Counted from the first letter of the stretch, positions 1 through 8,996 are shown. The stretch is DNA of 64,000 bases from Bacteroidota bacterium (GCA_018267915.1 JAFDXN010000010.1:1-64000), one strand, 5' to 3'. Made by a program: numbers and translations. The notes: generated from the letters alone by a model not told the origin.

Positions 1-203
1 AAGCGTTTTGGAACCCCCCAGGTACTCTTTTACTACTTGCCGGCGTAAAAGCCAGCTGCGTCTTTGATGGTTTCTTGCCATATATTACACTTTTTTAGTG
101 TCAACCTATGGCAGGACTAGACATTGAGTGCCTGAAATGCCCGATGAAAATTGCCTGGAATGAGCGAGAATTGGATACATGATAACAGGGTTTAGTTTAA
201 AAT

Positions 204-280
204 GAATCACCCCGGCCATTCTTTTTATAGGAAAGCTATCTGTTTGAATGGCCACCCCTCTTTGAAAATAAAGAGGGGAG
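204..280. repeat. 77-base hairpin repeat R1, copy A
   Basis: This segment matches 5194-5270 with about one mismatch over 77 bases. It contains a perfect 9-base-pair hairpin (CCCCTCTTT, 255-263, and AAAGAGGGG, 270-278, loop of 6). Near identity in two non-coding places suggests a dispersed intergenic repeat family. Confidence 0.85.
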
Positions 281-360
281 TTGGATTTCGCATAAAGGTA
301 CGAAGCAGTATCAGTAAGCACTAAAAATGTGGATAAAGAGACATAAAATTGAAATTGCTC
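281..360. repeat. dispersed repeat R2, copy A
   Basis: This segment resembles 4840-4920 over about 80 bases with scattered differences; the best-conserved part is an AT-rich block around 340-356 (ATAAAATTGAAATTG). A weaker third relative lies near 36149-36185. The function is unknown; it sits just upstream of a secreted-protein gene. Confidence 0.6.
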
Positions 361-416
361 ATGGATAGCTCAGCCACAATATTGTATAGTTTTATTCGTT
401 ATTTTGAAAACTATCT

Positions 417-1805
417 ATGAAGTATCGATTGCCTAGTCTCGCTTTCCTGTTTTTGCTTTCAATTGATGCCTTTTGTCAGCTAAATATCCCCGCGATTTCA
501 TGGCAGAAATGCATCGGCGGAACGGCTACTGAAGCTGGTTATTCTATTCAACAAACAGATGATGGCGGGTATATAATGCTTGGCAACGCGGAATCAACAG
601 ACGGCGATATAATTAACCATCCAACGGGAGACAGTCTCTGGATAGCAAAATTGAGTCCCGATAGAAATATCACGTGGCAAACATTTGTGGGAGAGGCAAT
701 TTACTATGGCGGCGCGACGCTGAACAGGAATATAGAACAAACTGTGGACGGAGGGTATATAGTAAGCGGAAGGACGGTGACCAAACTTTTTGCTTCCGGG
801 GCCGTAGACTGGCAAACCCCGATCAACACGCAGCTTGTTCACCCAAGCACGGACGGAGGGTATATTGCCGTTGTGAGCAATAACTACAGACCTAACGTCA
901 CTACCGTTACAAAGTTAAACCCGGCGGGAGCGACGGAGTGGATCGACACCTTTGGCGTGGGTGGTGGCATGGTCGCTAACGCAGTTGCACAACTACAGGA
1001 TGGCAGCTACATCGTGGGAGGGGTGGGAAACCAGGATCCGGGCCCGCCATCGGTATGTTATGTTCATATCGCTAACAATGGGAGCGTGTTAGCCTCTCCG
1101 GGAAACGAGGGACGGGGGCAAATCGTGTCGGTAACGCCAACGTCAGACGGAGGCTATGTGCGGCTGCTGACCCGACATGCCTATATTGTCGGTATAGACA
1201 AATACGGTGTCAGCGGTAATATCGAATGGAGCAAGCAATATGCGTTTCCCAATTCAACCGTAAATCACATAAGCCAGTTGAGTGATAGCAGTTTTATAGT
1301 GTCTGGCAGCCTGCTTCCATCTTCGGCGGCAATCTTATTTAGAGTTTCAAAGACCGGCGACAGCCTCTGGCTAAAAGACTTCGGCGGGTCGGCGAATGAC
1401 GCGTTTAACTCGGTTTGCCCAACCAACGACGGCGGCTTTATTGCGATCGGCAGCACGTATTCTAATGACGGGGACGTTTCGGGCAATCATGGGTCATCGG
1501 ACATATGGCTCGCAAAATTCGGTCAATTTGCTGCGGACATAGAGAAGATCATGCCAAACACTAACATCGAAATATATCCCAATCCAACGACAGGGGATTT
1601 CACATTAGAGACAGGGGCCGAAAACAAGGGGTATTTTTACCTATACACACTCTTAGGACAGTTAGTGGCAAGCTATCCGATAACCGAGGTGAAGACAGAA
1701 ATACACATGGTGCAGGATATTATGCCAGGCGTATACATAGGACAGTTTAAACCATTTGATGGCAGTGCAGACACGAAAGTGCGAATCATCTATCAAAACC
1801 AATAG
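417..1805 (+). CDS. T9SS-sorted secreted propeller-like protein
   Basis: This is a secreted protein of 462 residues. It has an N-terminal signal peptide (hydrophobic run to about residue 20, ending FCQ), a body of repeated units built around DGGYI and TDGGY motifs with SxDGD segments (as in beta-propeller-like Bacteroidota surface proteins), and a C-terminal type A sorting domain from about residue 385, starting IYPNPTTGDF and ending in a strand rich in V and I. The sorting domain would send it through the type IX system to the surface or medium. Its last 75 residues closely match those of the next gene, 5 bases downstream, although the bodies differ. Its repeats resemble the protein at 37443-38978. 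The ligand is unknown. Confidence 0.85.
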   Translation: MKYRLPSLAFLFLLSIDAFCQLNIPAISWQKCIGGTATEAGYSIQQTDDGGYIMLGNAESTDGDIINHPTGDSLWIAKLSPDRNITWQTFVGEAIYYGGATLNRNIEQTVDGGYIVSGRTVTKLFASGAVDWQTPINTQLVHPSTDGGYIAVVSNNYRPNVTTVTKLNPAGATEWIDTFGVGGGMVANAVAQLQDGSYIVGGVGNQDPGPPSVCYVHIANNGSVLASPGNEGRGQIVSVTPTSDGGYVRLLTRHAYIVGIDKYGVSGNIEWSKQYAFPNSTVNHISQLSDSSFIVSGSLLPSSAAILFRVSKTGDSLWLKDFGGSANDAFNSVCPTNDGGFIAIGSTYSNDGDVSGNHGSSDIWLAKFGQFAADIEKIMPNTNIEIYPNPTTGDFTLETGAENKGYFYLYTLLGQLVASYPITEVKTEIHMVQDIMPGVYIGQFKPFDGSADTKVRIIYQNQ

Positions 1806-1810
1806 CTGTA

Positions 1811-3376
1811 TTGAACCTTTTAATCAAGAATATTAACTCAAAAGCAATTTTTACAATGCTAATGGCAATATTGCCACTGGCATCTTTTGGCCAAGGGTTT
1901 TCACATTTGCTTGATTTTGACAGTACTGCTGATCATGGCTGGCATGTTTTTGTGGAACCAACAGGTGACTATTTTTTATTTGGGGAAGCAATAAATGGCA
2001 ATGGCCCTGCTTATATATCAAATATGGAGGTCTCATTTGACGGGAGCACAATATTAAGCAGGCATTCCCTAACGGCGGATATGTCTCAAATTTACTCGAC
2101 GATGTCCGGGCAAGCTGTGAGGCTACATAACGGGGAGTATTTGCTCCCAGTTACGGTTCAATCGGGAACAACCCCTATCCAAAGTGCCGCGGGACTAGCA
2201 AAATTCAACCTGAATGGTGACACGATATTTGTTAAAGCTTATACCGATACCTCGTTGTATTTTGAATATGCCTCCAGTTGCACCGAATTGCCGAACGGAG
2301 ACTATTTGCTTGGTAGTACCCATCAGCTCCACCAGACACAATCATATCCTAGTCGAATAATACGCACCGACAGTAATGGAAACATAAAGTGGTCGCAGAG
2401 CTATCAAAAAATACCATCGCAATTTGTTACCATTAATACCCTGCAGCTGCTTGATGCGAACCGGATTTTAGTAGGAGCAATGAGTACGGCACTGATTGTT
2501 TTCCCTCTAGGCTATGTTCCACACAATGCCCCTTGGTTTTTTGTCATTGATAGCATGGGTAATGTGGTTAAAGATACTGTCTTCGGTGAACCATATTGGG
2601 GCGGGGGTAGTATTTGGAAAGATTTCAACGGTGGATATTATCATGTTGGATGGATAGATTCCTTCCCTAATCAAGACCCAAGTGCACTGGAGGATGCACC
2701 GGGCTATATCGCACACCTCGATACCAATTTTCAGATTGAGTGGATAACGAGGTTCAATTTTACAGATACTCCCACTGGCAAAAGATACATCTCTACAGCT
2801 CGACAACTTCAGGACGGGAATTTTATTTTGGTCGGAGAATCGTACGATGACGAATTTGGATGGTCGAGAGGCTGGTGCGCTAAAGTTAATCAATCCGGTG
2901 CGATTGTATGGAACCATAACTACTATCTAAATCCACATTATGACAACGAATTGTGGGATGTGGTGGAGCGAAGCGATAGAAGTATCCTATTAGTTGGGGA
3001 CAGCTTCAATGATACGTTGCCTAGCTGGAGAGGTCAGAAGGACATATGGCTAGTAAGTGTAGATAGCAATGGCTGCATTATCCCTGGATGCGACAATGGG
3101 CTAATTACTACAATTGCACAAAGGAATATAGCAGAGGTCAAGGTATATCCTAACCCAAACACCGGATACTTAATCTTAGAGACGGGTATTGAACGCACGG
3201 GGCATTTCTATTTGTACGACCTTTTAGGTCAGTTCGTAGCAAGCTATCCGATAACCAATGCAAAGACAGAAATACACATCGGGCTGGATATAGCGCCAGG
3301 AGTGTACATAGGACGCTTTGCGCCATCAGACGGCAGTGGGGAAGCAACAGTACGCATTGTGTACGAAAACCAGTAA
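1811..3376 (+). CDS. T9SS-sorted secreted protein
   Basis: This is a 521-residue exported protein with a C-terminal T9SS type A sorting domain (YPNPNTGYLILETG onward, about residue 445). The TTG start at 1811 gives a signal peptide with basic residues before the hydrophobic core (ending ASFGQ); an internal ATG at 1856 would leave the peptide without its positive region, so TTG is preferred. The body has weak repeats such as LPNGDYLLG and LQDGNFILVGE, like delta-60-type propeller repeats. It begins 5 bases after the preceding gene and shares that gene's sorting domain almost residue for residue, which points to tandem duplication or exchange of the tail. The cargo function is unknown. Confidence 0.85.
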   Translation: MNLLIKNINSKAIFTMLMAILPLASFGQGFSHLLDFDSTADHGWHVFVEPTGDYFLFGEAINGNGPAYISNMEVSFDGSTILSRHSLTADMSQIYSTMSGQAVRLHNGEYLLPVTVQSGTTPIQSAAGLAKFNLNGDTIFVKAYTDTSLYFEYASSCTELPNGDYLLGSTHQLHQTQSYPSRIIRTDSNGNIKWSQSYQKIPSQFVTINTLQLLDANRILVGAMSTALIVFPLGYVPHNAPWFFVIDSMGNVVKDTVFGEPYWGGGSIWKDFNGGYYHVGWIDSFPNQDPSALEDAPGYIAHLDTNFQIEWITRFNFTDTPTGKRYISTARQLQDGNFILVGESYDDEFGWSRGWCAKVNQSGAIVWNHNYYLNPHYDNELWDVVERSDRSILLVGDSFNDTLPSWRGQKDIWLVSVDSNGCIIPGCDNGLITTIAQRNIAEVKVYPNPNTGYLILETGIERTGHFYLYDLLGQFVASYPITNAKTEIHIGLDIAPGVYIGRFAPSDGSGEATVRIVYENQ

Positions 3377-3482
3377 AGGCAAACCTTTGACAAAAAGTGC
3401 GCTAGCGTTATATGTTCTATAGACCGATAATATAGTCTTATGGGTGAAGAAAACCGAAACGTCTATGTTTGTAAAAACAAAA

Positions 3483-3977
3483 ATGCACATGAGCACTCCG
3501 CAACTATTCGTAAAAATGGGTATCGATCAATGGAACGGCACTGTGGGCCGCTTTAATAAGGTGCTGGACAGCCTGAGTGATGAACAACTGATGCAGGAGG
3601 CTGCACCGGGCCGGAACAGGGGCGTGTATTTGCTGGGGCACATGGTTGCCGTAAACGATGCCATGCTGCCGCTGCTGGGTTTCCAGGACAGGCAACACCC
3701 CGAACTGGATGAGATATTCCTGACAAATCCCGACAGGGCTAAAGAACTGCCGGAAACCGCCAAACTGAGAGCTTACTGGGGAGAATCGAATAAGCTGCTG
3801 CAGGAGCATTTTGCCACGACCACGCCTGAAGAATGGTTTGGCAGACATACGATGGTGAGCGAAGAGGACTTTGAAAAGGAGCCGCACCGGAACAAGCTGA
3901 ATGTGCTAATTGGAAGGGCCGTGCACCTGGCAGGGCATTATGGACAGATGCTGTATTTGAAGGGGAAAGACGAATAG
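3483..3977 (+). CDS. DinB-family protein
   Basis: This is a small four-helix-bundle protein of the DinB/YfiT superfamily, a group of metal-binding proteins often involved in thiol transfer or of unknown role. The signs are the GHMVAVNDAMLPLLG helix and the C-terminal HLAGHYGQMLYLKG helix, whose histidines are the usual metal ligands, plus a length of about 160 residues. Several starts are possible: GTG 3444, ATG 3465, ATG 3483 and ATG 3489; I chose 3483 because the conserved part begins just after it. The last 66 bases and the following hairpin are duplicated about 1 kb downstream (4931-5067). The substrate cannot be told from sequence. Confidence 0.8.
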   Translation: MHMSTPQLFVKMGIDQWNGTVGRFNKVLDSLSDEQLMQEAAPGRNRGVYLLGHMVAVNDAMLPLLGFQDRQHPELDEIFLTNPDRAKELPETAKLRAYWGESNKLLQEHFATTTPEEWFGRHTMVSEEDFEKEPHRNKLNVLIGRAVHLAGHYGQMLYLKGKDE

Positions 3978-4046
3978 TTTGCCTATTTAGCATGTGCTTG
4001 TACCGAGCGCCCATTGAGTCCTCTAGGGAGAGACTCAATGGGTAAA
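3912..4046. repeat. repeat R3 copy A: DinB 3' end plus hairpin
   Basis: Bases 3912-4046 recur at 4931-5067 with a few substitutions and a 2-base insertion. The unit covers the last codons of the DinB gene and a downstream inverted repeat (CCCATTGAGTC, 4010-4020, with GACTCAATGGG, 4032-4042). This hairpin lacks a long T tract, so it may or may not terminate transcription. Confidence 0.85.
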
Positions 4047-4077
4047 AGGAGGCAACTTCGATTTTATAGGTCAGTTT

Positions 4078-4698
4078 TTAGTGCGAACGAATGATATGAC
4101 TGTGGTGTAGTTGCAATATTCTATGGGCTGCACTATCGTTGAAACCTATTCTGATAAACCCACTGTCGTGATTGATGATAATTTCATCAAAATGATCATT
4201 GTCAATTTGCCAATAATATCTATATGGATTCGCATAAGAATTGTTGTTTGTGAAGAGCGATGTAAAATTTTTTCTCTCGACAGCGCCGGACGTTTCAAAA
4301 AAAGGATACCGGTAGGTAAGATTTCCATATAATCGTAAATGTTGTTGATTATCGTATAAATCGCAAAAGTCCAAATCGCCCTCTGACGATAATGACATTA
4401 CAAATGTGTCTTTCTGGCCGGTTGTGATATGATAATCAATCAACGTAACGTTTATCTTATCCCATGAAAGGCCATTTTCCGGACCTTCTTTTGCTGTGCG
4501 GTAATTTGTTGCGATAAGGCTGTCATTATCGCCTGTTAGAGAATCGCGAAATAGCCAGTAAGTACCATCCTGATAGTCGAAATAATCCAGTAGGCCATCT
4601 GGTAAATGATAGTATTTGGTGTCTTGCTTTTTTGTGCTGCAGGACATAATGGATACGAAACATAGTGTGGAAAATAGGATGCCTATCGTAATTCGCAT
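4078..4698 (-). CDS. hypothetical lipoprotein
   Basis: A 206-residue lipoprotein: basic MRI start, hydrophobic core and a lipobox ending in Cys20 (SIMSC), followed by a polar linker (STKKQD). The rest is rich in aromatic residues, Asp and Asn, with repeated short strands (GTYWLFRDSLTGD, LRLYGNLTYRYPFFE), which suggests a small beta-rich domain facing the periplasm or surface. I recognise no family. Its ATG lies 3 bases after the stop codon of a decayed gene fragment on the same strand (4702-4836), so it was probably the downstream partner of that gene. It is bracketed by two copies of the DinB-tail repeat. Confidence 0.7.
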   Translation of the reverse strand: MRITIGILFSTLCFVSIMSCSTKKQDTKYYHLPDGLLDYFDYQDGTYWLFRDSLTGDNDSLIATNYRTAKEGPENGLSWDKINVTLIDYHITTGQKDTFVMSLSSEGDLDFCDLYDNQQHLRLYGNLTYRYPFFETSGAVERKNFTSLFTNNNSYANPYRYYWQIDNDHFDEIIINHDSGFIRIGFNDSAAHRILQLHHSHIIRSH

Positions 4699-4701
4699 AG
4701 A

Positions 4702-4836
4702 CTAATTGTTTTTTATTTGTTTTTTCAAATCTTCTATTTCTTTCTGTTGCTGGCCAATGTAGAGCGTAAGCTCTTCGATTTTTTGCGGGAGTTTTGCATT
4801 CATCTCCCCAACATCTATGCCGTTTTTATTGAAAGA
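4702..4836 (-). pseudogene. 3' remnant of fibre / endosialidase-chaperone-type gene
   Basis: The minus strand reads an uninterrupted 3' end, about 45 codons, containing KNGIDVGEMNAKL followed by IEELTLYIGQQQKEIEDLKK and a stop at 4702-4704. The pattern NG(I/V)xVGEMN...KxEELTLYxIxQ is the usual C-terminal coiled-coil tail of tail-fibre/S74-like proteins common in Bacteroidota. Going upstream the frame meets a stop at 4870-4872 and the DNA changes at about 4837 into repeat R2, so the rest of the gene is gone. I read it as a truncated relic, not an active gene. Confidence 0.7.
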
Positions 4837-4839
4837 GGG

Positions 4840-4920
4840 GTCTGGATACACATAAAGTACGACGTAGTACTATACCGACCTAAAAACGTGGCCAAAGATA
4901 CATATAATTGAAATTGCCCA
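4840..4920. repeat. dispersed repeat R2, copy B
   Basis: Diverged second copy of 281-360, sharing the CTAAAAA(C/T)GTGG block and the ATAATTGAAATTGCCCAT end. It abuts the broken fibre-gene remnant, so it may mark the breakpoint. Confidence 0.55.
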
Positions 4921-4930
4921 TTAGCTGATA

Positions 4931-5067
4931 GGAAGGGCGGTGCACCTGGCAGGGCATTATGGACAGATGCTGTATTTGAAGGGGAAAGACGAATAGTTTG
5001 CCTAATTAGCTGATGTGCTTGTACCGAGCGCCCATTGAGTCCTCTAGGGAGAGACTCAATGGGTAAA
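4931..5067. repeat. repeat R3 copy B: copied DinB gene end
   Basis: This is a displaced copy of 3912-4046: the last 22 codons of the DinB gene with its stop, then the same inverted repeat (hairpin 5031-5063). The gene's 5' part is absent here, so this is not a functional gene. The two copies enclose the lipoprotein gene and fibre remnant. Confidence 0.85.
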
Positions 5068-5070
5068 TAA

Positions 5071-5190
5071 AGCTTTTTGTTCGCGAAGGGCACCCCAAAT
5101 CAAGAGCGTGTGCGACAGCGGAGTGCGGTGGCTTGCGAGCGACATCCCCCACCCCCTTCGGCCAAGCACAGGAGCGTCCGCACAAGGGGA
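5071..5190. repeat. repeat R4, copy A
   Basis: About 120 bases starting AGCTTTTTGT, matching 5269-5385 with scattered substitutions; shared blocks include ACCCCAAATCAAGAGCG and GCGGAGTGCGGTGGCTTGCG. It is noncoding, and lies next to R1 in both copies. Confidence 0.8.
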
Positions 5191-5193
5191 AAA

Positions 5194-5270
5194 GAATCAC
5201 CCCGGCCATTCTTTTAATAGGAAAGCTATCTGTTTGAATGGCCACCCCTCTTTGAAAATAAAGAGGGGAG
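5194..5270. repeat. 77-base hairpin repeat R1, copy B
   Basis: Nearly identical to 204-280 with the same CCCCTCTTT/AAAGAGGGG hairpin. It lies between the two copies of R4. Confidence 0.85.
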
Positions 5271-5385
5271 CTTTTTGTCGCGAACGACACCCCAAATCAA
5301 GAGCGGGTGCGAGAGCGGAGTGCGGTGGCTTGCGAACGACATCCCCTGCCCCCCGGCCAGGCACAGGGCTTTCGCACAAGGGGGA
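5269..5385. repeat. repeat R4, copy B
   Basis: Second copy of 5071-5190, in the same orientation, separated from it only by R1. R4-R1-R4 forms a compact block of about 315 bases upstream of the aromatic catabolism genes. Confidence 0.8.
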
Positions 5386-5494
5386 ATAGACTCTAGCAAT
5401 GCCATAGAGCATTGTCATACTTCGACTTGGCTCAGTATGACAAGAATAAGTTCAGCTCAGTTTGCCCGTGCATATTTTTATGACGAGAATTATT

Positions 5495-5528
5495 GAATAA
5501 GCTGACCACGGTCAGCTTATTCGCTTTT
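5495..5528 (+). terminator. strong hairpin upstream of hmgA
   Basis: Perfect 13-base-pair stem (GAATAAGCTGACC 5495-5507; GGTCAGCTTATTC 5510-5522) with a very tight loop, followed by GCTTTT. It could end transcription coming from the repeat region. Because it is nearly a perfect palindrome 43 bases before the hmgA ATG, an operator is also possible. Confidence 0.55.
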
Positions 5529-5570
5529 ACGAGCTGCTAAAATTGCGTTTGGATCAAACAAGGGTTTCAA

Positions 5571-6725
5571 ATGCCTTTTTATCATAGTCTCGGAATAATA
5601 CCTGACAAACGTCATATCGTTTTCCGTCAGCCCAATGACAATCTTTACCAGGAAGAGTTAGTAGGCACACAGGGCTTCAGCGGTTTATCGTCGCTGGTCT
5701 ACCACCTGCATCCGCCAACGGCGGTAAAACAAAAAGGCAAGCCCTACTCGGTAGCGCCCAAAGTGGCCATGGAGAACAGCCTGAATGCGATGAGCTTTAT
5801 GGGGTTTGACATAAAACCCGAGGATGACTACCTGAAGAGCCGAAAGACGCTCTTCATCAACCACGCAATGAAGGTGGGCCTGGCCGCACCCACGAAGGGC
5901 AATGAATATTTCTTTAAGAATGCGGACGCAGATGAAATGCTCTTCGTACACCGGGGAACCGGCAGACTGCATACCATGTTCGGCATCCTGCCTTTTAAGT
6001 ATGGGGACTATATCGTCATCCCACGTGGCACGGTATATAAGCTCGAGTTTGACGATAAAGATAACCGGCTGCTTTATGTAGAATCGCACGACCCTATATT
6101 CACTCCCCGCCGCTACAGGAACGAATTCGGCCAGTTGCTGGAACATTCGCCATTTTGCGAGCGGGACATTAAGCGCCCTACGGAACTGAAGACCTACGAT
6201 GAGCAGGGTGAATTTGACGTGCTGATCAAAAAGCGCGACCGCATCTTCCCTTATACTTATTTATACCACCCATTCGATGTGGCGGGGTGGGACGGGTATC
6301 ACTACCCCTATACCTTTTCGATCTTCAATTTTGAACCGATCACGGGGCGCATACATATGCCGCCACCCATACACCAAACATTCGAGTGCCGCAATTTCGT
6401 GATCTGCTCTTTCGTTCCCCGACTGTACGATTATCATCCACAGGCCATTCCCGCGCCTTACCATCATAGCAATATCGATTCGGACGAGATACTGTATTAC
6501 GTGGATGGTGACTTTATGAGCCGCAATAATATACAGAAGGGGCAACTGACATTGCACCCCGGCGGCATACCGCACGGGCCACACCCCGGCGCCATAGAAA
6601 GAAGCATTGGCCAAAAGGAGACCAAAGAACTCGCAGTGATGATAGACCCCTTCAACCCCATGATGATAACGGAAGATGCATTGGATATTGAGGTAGGGGA
6701 TTATTATAAATCGTGGATACAGTGA
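5571..6725 (+). CDS. hmgA: homogentisate 1,2-dioxygenase
   Basis: Opens the aromatic ring of homogentisate to maleylacetoacetate using Fe(II) and O2, the central step of tyrosine and phenylalanine breakdown in the cytosol. The 384-residue protein carries the family's cupin-type core: an N-terminal barrel with the DEMLFVHRGTG motif, then the C-terminal metal region with HHSNIDSDEILYYVDG and HPGGIPHGPHPG, which supply the His/Glu ligands. It is somewhat shorter than the approximately 430-residue eukaryotic enzyme, as usual for the bacterial short form. The hppD gene follows after 61 bases and supplies its substrate. No maleylacetoacetate isomerase or fumarylacetoacetase lies in the window. Confidence 0.93.
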   Translation: MPFYHSLGIIPDKRHIVFRQPNDNLYQEELVGTQGFSGLSSLVYHLHPPTAVKQKGKPYSVAPKVAMENSLNAMSFMGFDIKPEDDYLKSRKTLFINHAMKVGLAAPTKGNEYFFKNADADEMLFVHRGTGRLHTMFGILPFKYGDYIVIPRGTVYKLEFDDKDNRLLYVESHDPIFTPRRYRNEFGQLLEHSPFCERDIKRPTELKTYDEQGEFDVLIKKRDRIFPYTYLYHPFDVAGWDGYHYPYTFSIFNFEPITGRIHMPPPIHQTFECRNFVICSFVPRLYDYHPQAIPAPYHHSNIDSDEILYYVDGDFMSRNNIQKGQLTLHPGGIPHGPHPGAIERSIGQKETKELAVMIDPFNPMMITEDALDIEVGDYYKSWIQ

Positions 6726-6786
6726 TTATTTGTGATTTATGATTTGCGATTTGTGATTGACTTTTTTGAACACTAAAAACATTTAT

Positions 6787-7944
6787 ATGGATACTGCTGA
6801 TCTTAAAAAAGTAGAGAACTACGACTACGGTATCGAAAAGATATTCGATAAGGCACAGGATTTCCTGCCAATTAACGGCACGGACTACGTGGAACTATAT
6901 GTGGGCAATGCCAAGCAGGCTGCGCACTATTACAAAACGGCCTTCGGCTTCCAGTCGCTGGCCTATGCCGGGCTGGAAACGGGTGTAAAAGACCGCACAT
7001 CATATGTATTGCAGCAGGACAAAATAAGGCTGGTGCTTACCACTCCCTTCGATCCGGATAGCGACATATCAGACCATATACGTCAACATGGTGATGGTGT
7101 GAAGGTGATAGCCCTATGGGTGGACGATGCACGCAAAGCTTTTGAAGAAACCATCAGCAGGGGTGCGGAAGTCTATTTTGAGCCACAGGTGGAGCAGGAC
7201 GAATACGGTGAAGTGGTAAGGGCGGGCATACATACCTATGGCGAGACCGTGCACATATTCGTGGAGCGCAGGAACTACAATGGCATCTTCCTGCCGGGCT
7301 ATGTAAAATGGGAGTCGGAGTACAATCCGCCATCAACGGGTCTGAAATATATAGACCATATGGTGGGCAACGTGGAGCTGGGCACTATGAATATCTGGGC
7401 CGACTTCTACGCCAATGTGATGGGCTTTGCCAACCTGGTGACCTTTGACGACAAAGACATATCGACCGAATACACGGCGCTAATGAGCAAGGTGATGACC
7501 AATGGCAATGGCCGCATCAAGTTCCCGATCAATGAGCCGGCCCCGGGCCTGAAAAAATCGCAAGTGGAAGAATACCTGGACTTCTACAGGGGTCCCGGCT
7601 GCCAGCACATCGCAGTTGCCACCGACGACATTTTATTCACGGTAAGTGAAATGAGGAAACGCGGAGTTGAGTTCCTGCATGTGCCGGGCGACTATTATGA
7701 TACGGTAGCCAATCGCGTGGGCACAATAGCTGAAGACCTGGAGAAACTAAAAGGACTGGGCATTATGGTGGACCGGGATGAGGAAGGATACCTGCTGCAG
7801 ATCTTCACCAAACCGGTGGAAGACCGCCCTACCCTTTTCTTCGAGATCATACAGCGCAAGGGTGCTAAGTCTTTCGGAAAGGGGAACTTCCAGGCCTTGT
7901 TCGAATCGATAGAGGCAGAGCAGGCGCGGAGGGGCACACTGTAG
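6787..7944 (+). CDS. hppD: 4-hydroxyphenylpyruvate dioxygenase
   Basis: Converts 4-hydroxyphenylpyruvate to homogentisate with Fe(II) and O2, releasing CO2; it makes the substrate of the upstream hmgA product. The 385-residue protein has the two-domain glyoxalase/VOC fold: N-terminal domain starting [18 protein letters not shown]-terminal domain starting [10 protein letters not shown]. The iron ligands fit His in IDHMVGN, His in GCQHIAVAT and Glu in [11 protein letters not shown] use the ATG at 6787; an in-frame TTG at 6757 would add ten atypical residues. It lies in one direction with hmgA and paaABCD, suggesting a shared aromatic-acid unit. Confidence 0.93.
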   Translation: MDTADLKKVENYDYGIEKIFDKAQDFLPINGTDYVELYVGNAKQAAHYYKTAFGFQSLAYAGLETGVKDRTSYVLQQDKIRLVLTTPFDPDSDISDHIRQHGDGVKVIALWVDDARKAFEETISRGAEVYFEPQVEQDEYGEVVRAGIHTYGETVHIFVERRNYNGIFLPGYVKWESEYNPPSTGLKYIDHMVGNVELGTMNIWADFYANVMGFANLVTFDDKDISTEYTALMSKVMTNGNGRIKFPINEPAPGLKKSQVEEYLDFYRGPGCQHIAVATDDILFTVSEMRKRGVEFLHVPGDYYDTVANRVGTIAEDLEKLKGLGIMVDRDEEGYLLQIFTKPVEDRPTLFFEIIQRKGAKSFGKGNFQALFESIEAEQARRGTL

Positions 7945-8018
7945 CGGCAGTGCGCAGTGGCAGCATGCAGCGAAGAACATTCGCGGGCGAGACATACGTA
8001 AACAGTAAAAACAGTCCT

Positions 8019-8978
8019 ATGGGAGCGATACAGGAATTAGAATTACAACTGAACGAACTGCTCGAAAAGAAGTTCGAAGAGCGTGTGCAGGGCGGTGATG
8101 CCGTGGAGCCGCGTGACTGGATGCCGGAAAATTACCGGAAGCACCTGGTAAGGCAGATATCGCAGCACGCCCACTCGGAAGTGATAGGCATGCAGCCTGA
8201 AGGCAACTGGATAACCCGCGCGCCAAGCCTAAGGGCAAAGCAGATACTGCTTGCTAAAATACAGGACGAAGGCGGACATGGCCTGTACCTCTACAGCGCG
8301 GCGGAAACGCTGGGCATCAGCCGCGATGAAATGATAGCGCAGCTGCACAGCGGCAAAGCGAAATATTCCAACATATTCAACTACCCTGCCCTTACATGGG
8401 CCGATATCGGCGCCATTGGCTGGCTGGTGGATGGCGCCGCCATCGTGAACCAGGTGTCGCTGCAAAGGACATCGTATGGCCCCTACAGCAGGGCGATGGT
8501 GCGCATATGTAAAGAGGAAAGCTTTCATCAACGCCAAGGCTACGAGATAATGGCGCAGATGATGAAGGGAACAGCAGACCAAAAAGAAATGGCACAGGAC
8601 GCGATGAACCGCTGGTGGTGGCCGGCCCTGATGATGTTCGGTCCGCACGATACGGAGTCGCCGCATGCGGGTGACGCATTCCGCTGGAAGATAAAGCGCC
8701 ATACCAATGACGAGCTTCGACAGAAGTTCATAGACAAAACAGTGCAGCAGGCGGAGGTTATAGGTCTTACCGTGCCCGACCCAGACCTGAAGTGGAACGA
8801 AGCCGCGGGGCACTACGACCATGGCGAGATCAACTGGGAAGAATTCCGCAACGTGATAAACGGCGACGGCCCTTGCAACAAACAAAGGCTGGACCACCAT
8901 AAAAAAGTGCATGCAGAGGGAGAGTGGGTGCGTGTGGCGGCGGCTGCATACCATGCTAAAAAAGCAAACAAGAACTAA
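8019..8978 (+). CDS. paaA: phenylacetyl-CoA epoxidase subunit A
   Basis: Catalytic di-iron subunit of the multicomponent epoxidase that adds oxygen to the ring of phenylacetyl-CoA. It is a ferritin-like helical protein of 319 residues; metal-binding helices show the Glu-x-x-His pairs in [10 protein letters not shown] and [11 protein letters not shown], as expected for PaaA. The ATG at 8019 matches the usual N-terminus; an upstream GTG at 7950 would add 23 unrelated residues. It starts 74 bases after hppD and is followed by paaB after 18 bases. The reductase paaE, which passes electrons to this subunit, is not nearby. Confidence 0.94.
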   Translation: MGAIQELELQLNELLEKKFEERVQGGDAVEPRDWMPENYRKHLVRQISQHAHSEVIGMQPEGNWITRAPSLRAKQILLAKIQDEGGHGLYLYSAAETLGISRDEMIAQLHSGKAKYSNIFNYPALTWADIGAIGWLVDGAAIVNQVSLQRTSYGPYSRAMVRICKEESFHQRQGYEIMAQMMKGTADQKEMAQDAMNRWWWPALMMFGPHDTESPHAGDAFRWKIKRHTNDELRQKFIDKTVQQAEVIGLTVPDPDLKWNEAAGHYDHGEINWEEFRNVINGDGPCNKQRLDHHKKVHAEGEWVRVAAAAYHAKKANKN

Positions 8979-8996
8979 ACGCAAAAAACATTTTAT

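Larger units (their letters stand above)
1..416. other. intergenic region with repeats at window edge
   Basis: No convincing gene is present. The stretch holds a 77-base repeat with an internal hairpin (204-280) followed directly by an approximately 80-base repeat (281-360); both have second copies near 4.8-5.3 kb. On the minus strand bases about 29-100 give a short open stretch ending in a stop, but it is too short to identify. Confidence 0.6.

Noticed and set aside
1..100. Possible transposase remnant on the minus strand (reading TIKDAAGFYAGK).
   Set aside because: Only about 25 codons; not enough to assign to any family.
255..278. R1 hairpin as a transcription terminator.
   Set aside because: The stem is good but no T tract follows, and it lies in the middle of a repeated unit.
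4815..5418. Several open frames of 70-94 codons in the repeat block.
   Set aside because: They run through R3/R4/R1 copies on both strands, lack any family motif, and repeat because the DNA repeats.
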